Below, one piece after another: positions 19,502 to 30,639 of a DNA stretch of 64,000 nt. The DNA is from Gracilariopsis chorda (Eukaryota > Rhodophyta > Florideophyceae > Gracilariales > Gracilariaceae). The position numbers and the translations under genes are program-made. Each line of letters opens with the position of its first letter. Positions within the stretch are counted from its first letter, which is position 1. The notes below the pieces were generated by a model. That model worked only from the letters and a program-made list of their open reading frames with translations, was not told the origin of the DNA and made no database searches. The stretch covers positions 1 through 64,000 of the forward strand of contig NBIV01000142.1 in the NCBI GenBank assembly GCA_003194525.1. Reading direction: 5' to 3'.

Positions 19502-21400
19502 TTGAACGGTTTGTTATTTCGAGGAATCATCCCGACGCGGACCCGGCGATTGCTCGCAGCCGCTCCCACTAAGGTGGGGAAAGTCCCAATGATCGGCCCC
19601 CTACCAAGATCCCGATTAGGGCTGGTTCTACCTCGGCTGCTAAGGTCACTTCCCGCTCAACGGGCCTGGAACCGAAACCTCCGAATGATTCAACAGCTCT
19701 GCTGGACAACTGGACACCAGTGCTGGGCTGCCTACAGCGGTTACTGCTGTAGCAGCAGTAACCCCACCATCTGGGGCCGTCGAGAAGAGCCAGGTGATTC
19801 GCCTGGACGAGCAGCTCCATACGCTACGGACTGCTCACACCACCCTTGCTAGAGAATCTACCTCCTTCCCTGGAGTGATAAAGGCCAACCCCGTAAGAGA
19901 TGTAGCCAAAGATCGCCGTTTAAAACGATCGGACGTCAACACCATGCTGAAAACCTTCAGTGGACCCGCTGCCTTCGTCGAAGGAACTCAGACCCAATTC
20001 GATCGAGCTAAGACTCTTCTGGAGACGTTGGAGAAAACCGTCTTGACGGATCAACCCGCAGCAGTGGAATGTGGAGCTGTCTCCCAACGCGCCGAGGGCA
20101 GGAACTAGTGGCACGACCGCAAGAAGCGGAGACCCCCAAGGATGAAATCTTCCCGGTCACCCTCGACTTCGTCGAATTCTTCATTGACCAACCCGGAAAG
20201 TCCCGGAAGTTCGGACTTTGAGGCTGGCAACAACCGCAGCGGGCGCTCTTCCCACTCTAAGCGGTCATATGGCACCTAGGGTGCAGTTCGCGCCCGAACT
20301 TTGGGTAGAAAGCACTCCGGTCTGAAAAATTTGGAGCCCACAAACCCGATGTATCGGAAATTGTTTTCATACCGATACTATCTGGTGGAAGACACCTCCA
20401 TGGAGAGGAACGCCTGTGACACATGTAGAGTGAGAGATTGCATTAAATGCATGCAGCTCTCACTCCGTAGCCAGAGTTTTTCTGGAAAAGGCCCCGTATA
20501 GGTGTTGGATTTCCTCGCATGTTTCGTGACAGAAGCCGATATACTCGGCATGACTGAGGCTCAGGCCTACATTACGTTGCCGTACGTTTTACGGGGTGTT
20601 GCTGAGGATCTGTTAAACTATGTAATAGGCTCCACAAAAGCCTCCGAAGGAGGCGTTAGTTGCTCACTGGAAGCGGTGCAGCATCTGCTGCGGTCATATC
20701 CAACCGATATCTCGATTCAATCGGCCTTTCTAACTCTGCGGGACACACGCCAGACGCCTGGAGAGTTGGAAACCGATTACTCAGTACTTTTGAATAGGCT
20801 TTCCACCTCTGTTGTAACCTATATCCCGCTGCGGAGCGATGCATGCTGTTCAATAAAGGATTGGACGCCATCATCAAAAAAATAGTAGGAAGGTACCTGG
20901 AATACCGGCAGAAGCTCTTGTATCTCGAGTTAGTACAATACGCTCGTGCCGAGGGTGACGCATTTACGGCTCGGAAGCCTCAACGAAGGGTAAGAACCAC
21001 AAAAGCGTTGTTGGTGGAGGGCGAGTCCAACTCCCTCTCGCTGTTAGCGGATGAGCAACCCTAGAAGGGGTATGAAAACGTACACATCGCCCATGGCGAT
21101 GTTATGTCAGTACCGAAGTCGGAACTACCGTCAACATTGGACGTGACGCAAACGACTGATCGGGAAGATTAACCGTTGTAAACAGGGAGCGGGAGAGATC
21201 ATTCACCGCGCATACCGTATGCAAACGGATACATCTGCAACCAGTGGCCGGGTTGGGTGAGCAACCGCTCATATAGTGTTGTGACCGATGCTTGGAATGT
21301 GGACCCGCGTGCCTCGGTGGGGGCTGCAATATGTCACCTATGTCACACATTTGGCCACACCTCACCATAGTGTCTTTGTTCTATCCAGGACCTCCCGAAG
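19502..21400 (+). pseudogene. Gypsy-A gag
   Basis: Several frames joined by frameshifts. The N-terminal part (19502-20108) is Pro/Ala/Thr-rich. 20502-20885 is the capsid-like core: FLACFVTEADILGMTEAQAY, ITLPYVLRGVAEDLL, LLRSYPTDISIQSAFL, RQTPGELETDYSVLL. 20843-21064 continues it (VGRYLEYRQKLLYLELVQYA). At 21332-21373 CHLCHTFGHTSP-stop-C is a CX2CX4HX4C zinc knuckle with one codon turned into TAG, marking the gag 3' end. The core blocks resemble those of oomycete Gypsy gag proteins as I recall them. Confidence 0.75.
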
Positions 21401-21681
21401 ATTGTCGCCAATTACGACGCCTAAAGTCCACGGGAGAAATCGTCTGTCCCGGCAGCGTCGTACTTGCGCGCCAAGACAGACTTCTCGCATGCAGTGCCTT
21501 CTAGTCCTTTTTAAAGAACGGCCCCGGCACCACTGGCTAACAACTGTCCGTGGACGATGGGAGCTAGTCCCGCACAAGCGGAGGATCGTGGTCAGAACGC
21601 GCAAGCCCTCGTGGTAGGGGAACCTGAGCAACAAGCTGAGGAAACCGTGGCACAGGGAAACTAAACGAGAGAGTCTCCCCT

Positions 21682-22680
21682 TTGAGAGAGGCGTCCTCAG
21701 TTGTGAGATTCATGACACCCGAGGCGCCATCGTCTCGATCCCCGGTGAAAATCCTCTCGAGGAGGGACGCCGCAGACGCGGATTTGGAACAATTCGGTGT
21801 TCTGCGTCAACCGTGGGTACGGGTACGAAATAACCGGATCCTGGACAGAATCTTGGTGATGGCCCAGCCCAACTACAAGTTATATGCTGACCTTGGCTTT
21901 CACTCTCAATTCATGGTGAGATGCTTGACCGTTCTGAACACAGGTGCAGGCCCAAAGCTTATCGTGGAATCTGCTTTACCCACGCTGTTGCGGTCTCTTG
22001 TCCGTTCGGAAACGGCGCCGGAAATCGCTGAGGCGAACAACAACCGCTTGAAAACGATGGGAACTATCGAGATGGCCGTGAGGCTCGGAACATCCGTGGT
22101 GAAGCTCAACTTTATTGTTTGTCGGTTGCTTGCCGCTCCAGTTCTACTGGGTTGTGATTACTGCGACTGATTTGTCGAAGCAATCAAACCTCGTCAGAAG
22201 CACGGTCAAATTAGAAGACGGGTCAACCGTACCAATAGTTCGAAAGCCGCTAAAGCTGGCGACGATGAAGGAAGTGCCACTACCTCCTGCGCAGGAACCA
22301 CTGCCCGCGTCACGTGAGTCAACTAAGCTCCGCGTTATGGCGTCGGTCTCGATACCTCTGGAGACCCAGGTAGTGGTTTGGGTTACTTTCCATCAACACT
22401 GCATACGGGTTATCCAAACCTTAACCTTTTCATACGAGACGTATCAACTCACCATTGCAAATGGAGTGGTCCAAGTGACGCCGGATGCCCCGTTTCGCGT
22501 TCTGGTCGCCAATCTTGGTACCACCACCCAGTATCTGGTGAATAACCCAGTAATTGGATCATTCACGCCCCATCCGTTGGCTATAATGCCAACTAAGATG
22601 ACTGCTGCCGATATTCTTGGTGTGGTAGCCTTGGAGCACGACTTGCAACCCACTGAGGGGGAGACGGCATCACTTTCCCA
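21682..22680 (+). pseudogene. Gypsy-A protease and protease-RT spacer
   Basis: 21682-22170 contains MVRCLTVLNTGAGPKLIVES, the retropepsin active site ('VLDTGAGPN'), with the catalytic Asp changed to Asn, and KLNFIVCRLLAAPVLLGCDY, the flap-to-C-terminal 'VLLGCDY' block. A frameshift near 22140 leads to 22115-22680, the spacer with FRVLVANLGTTTQYLVNNPV and IGSFTPHPLAIMP. Gypsy-B has the equivalent spacer (FDVLVSNICDRPTHFSKNNI), so the two elements are related. Confidence 0.75.
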
Positions 22681-23650
22681 ATGGATAACGTACCGGAGGA
22701 TCTGGACCCCTTACTTGATCAAACTGACCACAGCGTGACAGGCTACCACCAGATTCATCCAGAGAAGGCTCTTGAACAGTTGCACCTCGGTCACATACCG
22801 GACTCGCACCTTGGGCATCTCCGTGACATGTTACGGGAGTTTACCACCATGTGGGATGGCTCCCTTGCGGAGATTAACGAAACTGAACATCGGATAGATT
22901 TATTACCGAACGCTCGACCTGTTGTACAACCCCGTATCGGGCAGGAACAAAGGCTCGGGAAGAGGAACAGTTTCAGGTGGACAAAATGCTCCGTGCCAGA
23001 ATGATTGGACCTGCGCATTCTCCATGGGCATCCCCAGTAGTACTGGCAGTGAAGGCGGACGGACGGCACCTGGCGATGTTTCGTCGACTACCGCCACCCT
23101 AACTCTGTAAGTATAAGGGACACCTACCCCATACCACGTATGGATAAATGTATCGACTACCTTGGAGATGCCACCATTTTCACGACTCTTGACGCCAATT
23201 GGGGATATTGGCAAGTCGCGGTAAGGGACGAAGACCGACATAAAACTGCTTTCGTCTGTCACTCTGGGTTTTACCGCTTGCAGAGAATGCCGTTTGGTCT
23301 AATCAATGCAGTGGCCACCTTTCAAAGAGCTATTGACATCTTGATGTCCTGCTTCAAATGGCGGACTTGCCTGGTTTTTCTGGATGACATTATAGTCTTC
23401 TCTAATAATTTGGATGATGACCTGGCCCATGTCAGGGAGGTAATGAACCGCGCTGCAGGACACAGAAGTTACCCTCAAGTTGCGTAAATGTGAGATCTTC
23501 ACAGACACCGTTATATATCTCGGGAATATCATCAGCCCACGGCGGCTAACCATCGAGAAGGCTCTAGTCAAACCCCTCATGGAGGCGAAGGAACCGCAAA
23601 CGCAGACGCAGTTCCGCTCCTTTCTAGGGGTTTTCAACATCTATTGACGG
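22681..23650 (+). pseudogene. Gypsy-A reverse transcriptase
   Basis: Three frames in turn. 22681-22980: YHQIHPEKALEQLHLGHIPD, LREFTTMWDGSLAEINETEH, RIDLLPNARPV. 22980-23110: the HSPWASPVVLAVKADG-like block, visible across frameshifts. 23140-23487: DANWGYWQVAVRDEDRHKTA, FVCHSGFYRLQRMPFGLINA and the catalytic CLVFLDDIIVFS. Then in another frame LRKCEIFTDTVIYLGNIISP. This is the normal Gypsy RT with an intact FLDD motif. At least three frameshifts. Confidence 0.88.
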
Positions 23651-23699
23651 TTTATAACGGACTTTTCACACATAGCAGCTTCTTTTAATGCACTTCTAT

Positions 23700-24526
23700 G
23701 GAAGGGATAGCCACCGAAGTTGGAATCACTAAGCACCAAACAATCGAAAGCATTCAACTCCTTGATGGAGGCCGTTACGACAGCCCCTATCCTCTCGCTA
23801 CCCAAATTGGGGCTACCCTATTCCGTGGATACGAATTTTAGCGACTACCACGTAGGCTGTGCCTTCTCCCAAATGAACCCGGAGAGGGAACGAAAGCCAA
23901 TCGGATTCTGGCACCGGTCTCTCAAATTTCATGAACGGAACTACTCCGTGTCGGAGAAAGAGTGTCTAGCCGTTGTATGGGCCTTGTCGACACTCCGCCC
24001 ATACCTGATTGGGGTGCATCTCACCTTTTATACGGACCACTCCTCTCTGAGTAGGTTAATGAACATCTCGGATGCCTCCGGTCGCCTCATGAGATGGAGG
24101 CTCCACTTAGCGAAATTTGATTTCGAAGTCACCTTCAAGAAGGGAGCGCATAATACGCAAACCGATGCTCTGTCGCGGCTACTTACCAACGGGAAAGCAC
24201 TCACGAACACCGGTGGTGACGAGATCCCATGCTTCATCATGGACGCACCGGAAGACCCGGAATGGTCCAGCGACTGGGAACAGGACGTCAAGTTTGACAA
24301 GAAACTCACTTCAAGCGAGACATCCGAAACCCCGCTACTCGGAAGTTTCGTGCCCGTCACAACGGAAAAAATGATCCGAGAACCATTCGGGGACCCCTTC
24401 TGTATGAATATCCGTGCCCGTTTGAACAGAGGATCGGACCTCCCATTTGGGGTGAATGACGTTGGTTACCTCGTAAGGAAGGTCGAATACACTCCACAGG
24501 TCGTGGTTCCGTACTCTCTTTAATCG
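23700..24526 (+). pseudogene. Gypsy-A RNase H and integrase N-terminal spacer
   Basis: A 267-codon frame from 23720. SVDTNFSDYHVGCAFSQMNP carries the first RNase H Asp ('DAS..GIGA'); RNYSVSEKECLAVVWALSTL carries the Glu block; LTFYTDHSSLSRLMNISDAS carries 'TDH..L'; VTFKKGAHNTQTDALSRLL carries the final Asp block. All four catalytic positions are kept. From about 24200 it becomes an acidic spacer ending VVPYSL-stop before the integrase finger. Confidence 0.9.
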
Positions 24527-24532
24527 AGAATA

Positions 24533-25560
24533 TTGCAACTAAAGCACTTCTTAAAACTCTATGGACACCCTGGTGGGTGGAAATTTTATCTAATTCTGCG
24601 AAGGGACTTCTCCTGGCCTGCCATGGCAGTGGATTGCTACCCAACTGTGCGTTTCTGCACAGAATGTGCAAAGAACCGGGTCAAGCTCTGGAGGAACACC
24701 AAGAAGTTGGAACCATTCCCTGCTAGTGCACCCCTCGAGTTTGTCGCTATCGACATCCTCGGACCTTTGCTCGCAACAAAGCGAGGGAACACGTTTCTAC
24801 TCGTGATCACAGACAGATTCTCGAAACTTGTTCGGACTGTGCCTCTTAGGAGGATAACCGCTTACACGGTCGTCAATGCGTTCATGACGCATTGGGCATT
24901 TGTATACGGACCCCCAGTGGAGGTACTCTCTGATAACGGGAAACAATTCGCATCGCGGTTTTTCCAAGACGTCTGTAAGATACTGGATTTCAGGAACCTC
25001 TTCACAACCACGTATCATCCCCAATGTAATGGGCAGGTCAAGCGCTTTACCCGGACGATGCTAGCATCTCTCTGCTCCTATGCGGCTGACCACCCAAAAA
25101 CTTGGGATCTCTACACGGACGCGACCAAGTTCGCGTACAATACGCAGGTGCACTGGATTCCCGGGATATCTCTATTCGAATTGGTCCTATCACGAAAACC
25201 ACTGCCCGTGGCACTGGAATCCCAGTCCACACTGGATACTTTCCTTTCTGTGAAGGACTACAGCCAAAAGTGGAAAACCTGGCTCACCCAGTTGGTACCC
25301 ACCACAGGAGAGTCCATGAGACGAGCCCAAGCCGCCTAGAAGTAGAACGTCGATGCACGCCTGCGAGAGGATACAGCGGCATTGCAGGCAGGTGACTACG
25401 TCTTTGTCAGAAAGTAATACTACCACCCCAAAAGGGAGAAATGCCACAAACTATCGCCAGTGGCAGACGGACCCTTTAAGGTTAACTCCGCTACTACGGG
25501 CGGGGTGGTAGTGGAAATGGGGGACAGGCTTGAGCAGTTGTCTCGCGATCGATTTGTACT
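24533..25560 (+). pseudogene. Gypsy-A integrase
   Basis: 24533-25339: the HHCC finger is visible (LKHFLKLYGHPGGWKFYLIL, then FCTECAK). The core has FVAIDILGPLLATKRGNTFL (Asp), VEVLSDNGKQFASRFFQDVC (Asp) and YHPQCNGQVKRFTRTMLASL, where the catalytic Glu of 'GQ.ERFNRT' is Lys. After a stop near 25338, DGPFKVNSATTGGVVVEMGD and RLEQLSRDRFVLAP form the GPF/Y module. The Glu-to-Lys change alone would inactivate strand transfer. Confidence 0.88.
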
Positions 25561-26760
25561 AGCCCCTCCAGCTACGACCGAGGCTACACCAGCTACATTG
25601 GACGTTATGACTGAAGGTGGCTCTGCATCAGGTACACCGGTTTCACGACCTGCCGTGTTGCCACACCCCACTCGGGGCCTCTCAGACCTCTCGTCTATCT
25701 CGGCAGACCCGGCTATGCCAGAAACTGACGGCCCTCTTGGAAGCTCTCAGTCACCGTCCAGCGGAATCTACCACCGTCACACAGTGACCGCTGGGAGCCC
25801 CAGTCACCACACCCCGTAGCTCCGTCTGAGGAGGAGGAGGAGAACCGCCTAATCCCGGGTACATCGTCGTCGCAACGGGAAGCTGGCCATGGAAGACGGA
25901 ACGGCAACGCTGGCATGTCACCCCACTCGCAGAAAGCTATCATTCGACCTACACCATCTCGGAGCAAAGCCGCAGAGCCACCGTTTACGAGGGAAGTTCC
26001 CGCCGTAGCAGGAAGTCCTGAAGGAGCACCGCCACCGGACGCGAGGGAATGCGACAATGAGACACCGGCAACGCTGGGAGAAAGTGCACGCAACACTTTT
26101 CAGATACGCCCGTTGACCGGAGATAGGACTTCAGTGAAGGTACCCACCACGAGAAGCGGAACTAATGCCGCGGAAAAGGGAGAGAGGTCTCGACATTGCC
26201 ACGCTCACGGATGCTGAACCCGAGCGTCTCGGCGGACCCTGGAATAATTACCAGTGGCAAACCGGCTATCCCGGATGACGTCACCGTTAAGCATGGAGAG
26301 CAAACTCCGATTCGGGATATTTGACCTAAGCCCCATGGGGGTGTACTACCTGTACACGCCCCACACGGGGATGGCTCCGGAGTGGAGATCCGCGAATTCA
26401 CCGAGGACTACGGAATGATACCTAAGCAGCCCACGGCGTAGCCACGGGAACATACCCTAATTAGGGAGGCGGATTACACCACGCCTTATGGCCACCATCC
26501 GTCACGGACGTTACGAGTGGCGCCATCGGCACCAATCACCCCGAAATGCGGAAACCCCCCACAGAAGCACGCTCAAGCGCCACGGTCAGCACAGAATGAA
26601 CCTTGTCGCCTTGCAGTGCGAGCGGGCCACCAGTCGGGTAAACGAACTACTCCTCGTGGAGAGGAACCCACTGAGTGGACGGGTCACCCACACTACGTAT
26701 CGCGGGATGTCTTCCCTCACGAGGGCGCGCTCGCCCCAAAGGACGTTACTACAACCCGAC
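25561..26760 (+). pseudogene. Gypsy-A Pro/Ser/Thr-rich linker
   Basis: Low-complexity coding sequence between the GPF/Y module and the chromodomain, rich in Pro, Ser, Thr and Gly (for example LSSISADPAMPETDGPLGSS), in changing frames. No enzymatic motif. A long linker before the chromodomain is unusual but also occurs, shorter, in gypsy-B. Confidence 0.5.
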
Positions 26761-26771
26761 AGGGCCGGACA

Positions 26772-26934
26772 GTCTTCGTACAGGAGTGCATCCTCGACCG
26801 CGTACTGGCACACCGTTATCACGGAAATGGTGTATTGGAACACCGCTCCCGTTGGTACGGATATTACCCATCATGCGATACTTGGGAGTGCATGGAGCAC
26901 CTCCCACCTTCAGAATTGGTTCAGTATCATTACA
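26772..26934 (+). pseudogene. Gypsy-A chromodomain
   Basis: In a 155-codon frame (26517-26984): FVQECILDRVLAHRYHGNG, EHRSRWYGYYPSCDTWECME and HLPPSELVQYH. This matches 'VE.IL.HR...G..EYLV.W.GY...DTWEP..NL'. The aromatic positions Phe, Trp, Tyr and the DTWE motif are kept. Chromodomains in chromoviruses steer integration to methyl-histone chromatin. Confidence 0.85.
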
Positions 26935-27515
26935 ACGCGGAGACAGCCGTGCTGGCAACGCTGTGCAATGCCCAAGTGGGTTAGCCGGTCGCATACGGAA
27001 CAGAAGCAGGGTTTACCCATTCATGTACACCGCCTCCAGCGAAACCACCGATACCATATCGGAACGCCATAGCCATGAGCTACAACATCTACATCGTTTT
27101 CGCTCTAAACCACACTAATGGGTTTTCATCCAGCATGCTGGCTTGCGAACACAGTCGCCACCGTATGCACGGTTTTTCCCATCAGGGATAGCGCACGCTT
27201 TCCGAAGAGCACCAACCCATTGGAAATGAGCGAAGTGCTACCGTCTGGCAGGCTACATCACCATCCCACGATGGCGATCAACCACGAAGCGGAAAGCCAC
27301 CCAATTCAGGGAAAGAGCCCCGGAACAGAGAGGAATCGCAAACCATTGGACAACACCCCCATGCGGGCTCGTTTTTATTTTTTCAATCCAGCTATTTAAC
27401 AGCCTACCTTAAGTTCAACCCCGTAGGGGATCATTGCCCATCCGATGGAGGAGGACCACCGCCCAGGCGATTAGCGAGCGCATCCTGCATTGTGTCGATA
27501 TCTCCTGTAACTTCA

Positions 27516-29311
27516 TTACGGCTCAGGCCACCTCCCGGAGGAATTGCGCGATGATATCGCTGTAATTGCCGCGCTCCAGGACTGTCGTCGTCAGAACAGA
27601 AGTGGGCATCCCCGCGGTTTCAGGAATAGACGCTTCCGGAGCGGAGTCTGGAGATGCCATCGTCGCCGGGCTTGGACCTGATTGAACGGGAGGACCTGGC
27701 GAGCCAGCAACCCGTGCTGCGCTGTACCGTCACCGACCTGGTCGTCACCACCCTCGTGAGGGACTGCGGCCTCGGCCATATCGGAATTTTCCGGCTCGCT
27801 ATCCACCATTGGTTCGCCCTCAATATAGAGTCGGTAATAATCTTCCAAATCGACGAGCCCCCTTGGGAGGTCCGGAGCAATCGTTCGCGGAGCATTCCGG
27901 TAATCCTCCGCTTCTTAGCGGGTAAGCTCCGTATAATCCTAGGTGTCGAAGAAGATATACTCTCCGGCTAGCGCAGTGTTCCTCCCTAAGTCGGGGCTAG
28001 ACACATTGTGGCGATGACTCCTTTGGGAGTTTTCGATGGAAACTTCATCCCAGTTGACACCCTCGATGAAATCGAGTAGGGAAAGCATCTCCTCGGCATT
28101 CGCCACACCTCCGAGGGGGACTCACATGTGCAGACGTCTGATGGCTGCCCGCACACGCCGTTGAATGTATCACAGTCGATACTGGTCGTACGCCTCTGCG
28201 AGGATATAAGCCGCAGTGTGGACCGGCCGCTCGGTGACTACAACTGACCAAAACCCGGAATGGGAAACGCATACCATGGAGGAGACTGTGTAGGTGAAGA
28301 TGGGCGGCAGTTCGATGTAGCACCCCCAACACGCCTCAAGCGCACCCCACAAATGTGGGAGAGGAACATACCGACCGTGTCGGTGCGGCACAGCAATGCA
28401 CTCGATCTCCGTGCTCTGGTACGGGACAAAATACACGGTTCGGGCTCTCCAACCCCATTCGTAATGGATGAAGTTCTGAAGAAAGTTTGACCGGGAAGCA
28501 TGGGGAAGATAACGGCATTCCGCCCAAAGAATCAGTCTAGCCCACAACATGGCTTCCTGCCGAGCAATAGGAATGATCATCCACGCGAAGGCTTCCAGTC
28601 CGGCTAGTCGGTCGCAATAATACATCTCCCCGCGAGTGCCGTAAATCAGGACATCGAAGGTCGTTTCCAGTGAAATTGGTACTTCGAACGGAAGCCAGCG
28701 AAGCTGGACATGAGCCAACCGCACGAGCGCGGCATGCGCGTCTGCGAGGACTCTCCCGCATTTCGGTGAACGTGATGAACGGGTATCGCAATACGATTGC
28801 GCCAGTCCCACGAAATGATGATGACGCCGGGTACGTCTCGCGGTAGATTTCCCGTGTTATTGGTATAGGACTGAACTAGTTCCTCGTCATGGACGGCAAG
28901 TGGGTAAGACCAAGGCATGTAGCTCAATCTGAGAGAACCAAGCCAAGTGTTTGGACTCGCCACAATTAGGGAGTCATAGATGGGCCAAGCTGGAGGACAC
29001 GCCTCCCCAGGGAGCATACCCGTGACAGGGCGGATTGTGTGAGCCGGAAGCGCTGGAGGCTCCTCCGAGGAGGATGATCTTGCACTCTGAGGGATCTGAG
29101 CAGACCAGAAGCCGGTGCGGAATCCCTGGGAAGGGTTGGAAGGGTGGTTAGCTGGAAGGTTGGACATGGGTGGCAAAGTCAGAGAGTTGGGAGAAAGCCG
29201 AGGAATCGGGATGTCTGAATAGCTCAAAGTCGAGTTGGGATGACGCTGGATTTCCAGAGAGACTGCCGGTGAACGAGAAGGCGACACTCTTTTACAAGGA
29301 CTTTCCGCCAT
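27516..29311 (-). pseudogene. Antisense ORF of gypsy-A (unknown protein)
   Basis: On the strand opposite to gag-pol, one frame is open from the ATG at 29311 to about 28650 (MAESPCKRVSPSRSPAVSLE; Ser/Pro-rich, then WPIYDSLIVASPNTWLGSLR). After a frameshift within 28650-28810 a second frame runs to the stop at 27516, about 430 codons with only five in-frame stops, all one base from Arg or Gln codons. It encodes VPISLETTFDVLIYGTRGEM, MLWARLILWAECRYLPHASR, NFIHYEWGWRARTVYFVPYQ, and an acidic tail (DYYRLYIEGEPMVDSEPENS). Trp- and Tyr-rich, no family recognised. It starts 48 bases from the 3' LTR, suggesting antisense transcription from that LTR. The sense strand here has only short ORFs. Confidence 0.6.
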
Positions 29312-29358
29312 CGCGGCTTGACTCTTCGAGGTCTCCCCGCTGACTGCACAGGGAGTTA

Positions 29359-30213
29359 TTAAGAACACCCCTCGTAAAAGGGATATCTGGCGACTAGGTA
29401 GTTTTCCTTGTTACACTAACTTTCATACATGTTCATACATGAGTTTCCCATTCGCCAGGTGGCAATGCCTATGAGTGTGAGTTGGCCCAGTACACTGGTG
29501 ATAAATGTGAGACACGGACTAGGGTAAGGTTTGCAGGCAAAGCTAGATAGGGAACGGGTGGTTATTATATATATTGATTTACTTATATACTTATGTGGTT
29601 ATTACACTAGGGAAGTTACACTACTTAGTGCGCCGTCCTCGCGACCTTCCCACCATTAAATATTCCCCAACAATTTTGTTCCACTCCAGGAACTTGGCTC
29701 TGAGCTCTTACGCCTTCGACGGCACTCAACCCCATTTAGGAGGGATAACGCGTTGCCTGAAAAGTGCTCAACCCCCGCGCTCGCCAAGACACCCATCTTC
29801 AGGATTTCTCCCATTGTTGTGGTTTCGCCGGTGTGTACGGTGTAGGTCTCTGCAGTGCCGGGCCTTCCTCGAGCCACTAACGTGACTCGTTGTCGTCCCG
29901 TTCCCTTATCGCATTTCACCCTTTTTCCTTTCCATTTCCAGTTTCCTCTTTAGGGTAGCTCCCGCTATCGGCCGCTCATTCCAACAACTGTCGTGTGTGC
30001 GCCACTGTGTGGAGTCGCTCCTCTTTAGTGGAGTATTTAACTTTGTTACAGGTTCACCGTTCACCTTCCTGCGCTAGTCGCGAATGCTGACCTCGGTCTA
30101 CACCCGACTTTGTCGTGTCATCCCTGGAAGCGCTATTTCGCTGTGCTCACCTCGTGAGGGGAAGATCCCGAACATCTTCGGTGTGTTTTCCCATCACTGG
30201 GCACTGCACCACA
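29359..30213 (+). repeat. Gypsy-A 3' LTR
   Basis: 855 bases, begins TTAAGAACACCCC (the 5' copy has TGAAGAGCACCCC, so the terminal G is mutated) and ends ACTGCACCACA. Followed by the TCCAT duplication. The upstream purine run is weak (CAGGGAG at 29349-29355). Confidence 0.9.
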
Positions 30214-30639
30214 TCCATCTTGTTCATAAACGTATTAATAAAACACTTCTGCTGTATCTTTTGCATTGACGTTTGATTTCATTGGTATGAAATGCGTTTT
30301 CTTCGATAGTTTGTTCAAAACTACTACAACTGAACATGTTTCGTCTTTTTTTAAGGCAAAGCGAATGTGAAATCCACTGAAACAACTTCGCAATTTTTTG
30401 CTGAGAGGTAGAAATGGTCGTAGTAAACCTTTTGAAAGTTGATTACACCTATTGATTGCATATCATGTGGGTAACATTGAAACAGTACTCCAATTTCTTC
30501 AGCAGGACACACCATTTATTGTAGGACACATCTATCAGTGCTGCCAAATTGTTATGGAACGAACTGATATATTGTAGGCCACGTCATTTCAGTTATGCAA
30601 AAATATTGTGGGTTTAAAAAAGAGATCCCTGGCCACAAT

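Larger units (their letters stand above)
18558..30213 (+). mobile_element. Gypsy-A: full-length chromodomain Ty3/Gypsy element with antisense ORF
   Basis: LTRs of 855 bases at both ends and an exact 5-bp target duplication, TCCAT (18553-18557 and 30214-30218), define an 11,656-base element. Internal order: primer-binding site, gag, protease, RT, RNase H, integrase, Pro/Thr-rich linker, chromodomain, then a 2.3 kb region whose best reading frame is on the opposite strand. Such length is well above a minimal Gypsy (5-6 kb) and is partly due to this extra 3' region. LTRs differ at roughly 15-17% of positions over their first 200 bases (by eye). All sense genes are broken. Confidence 0.92.
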
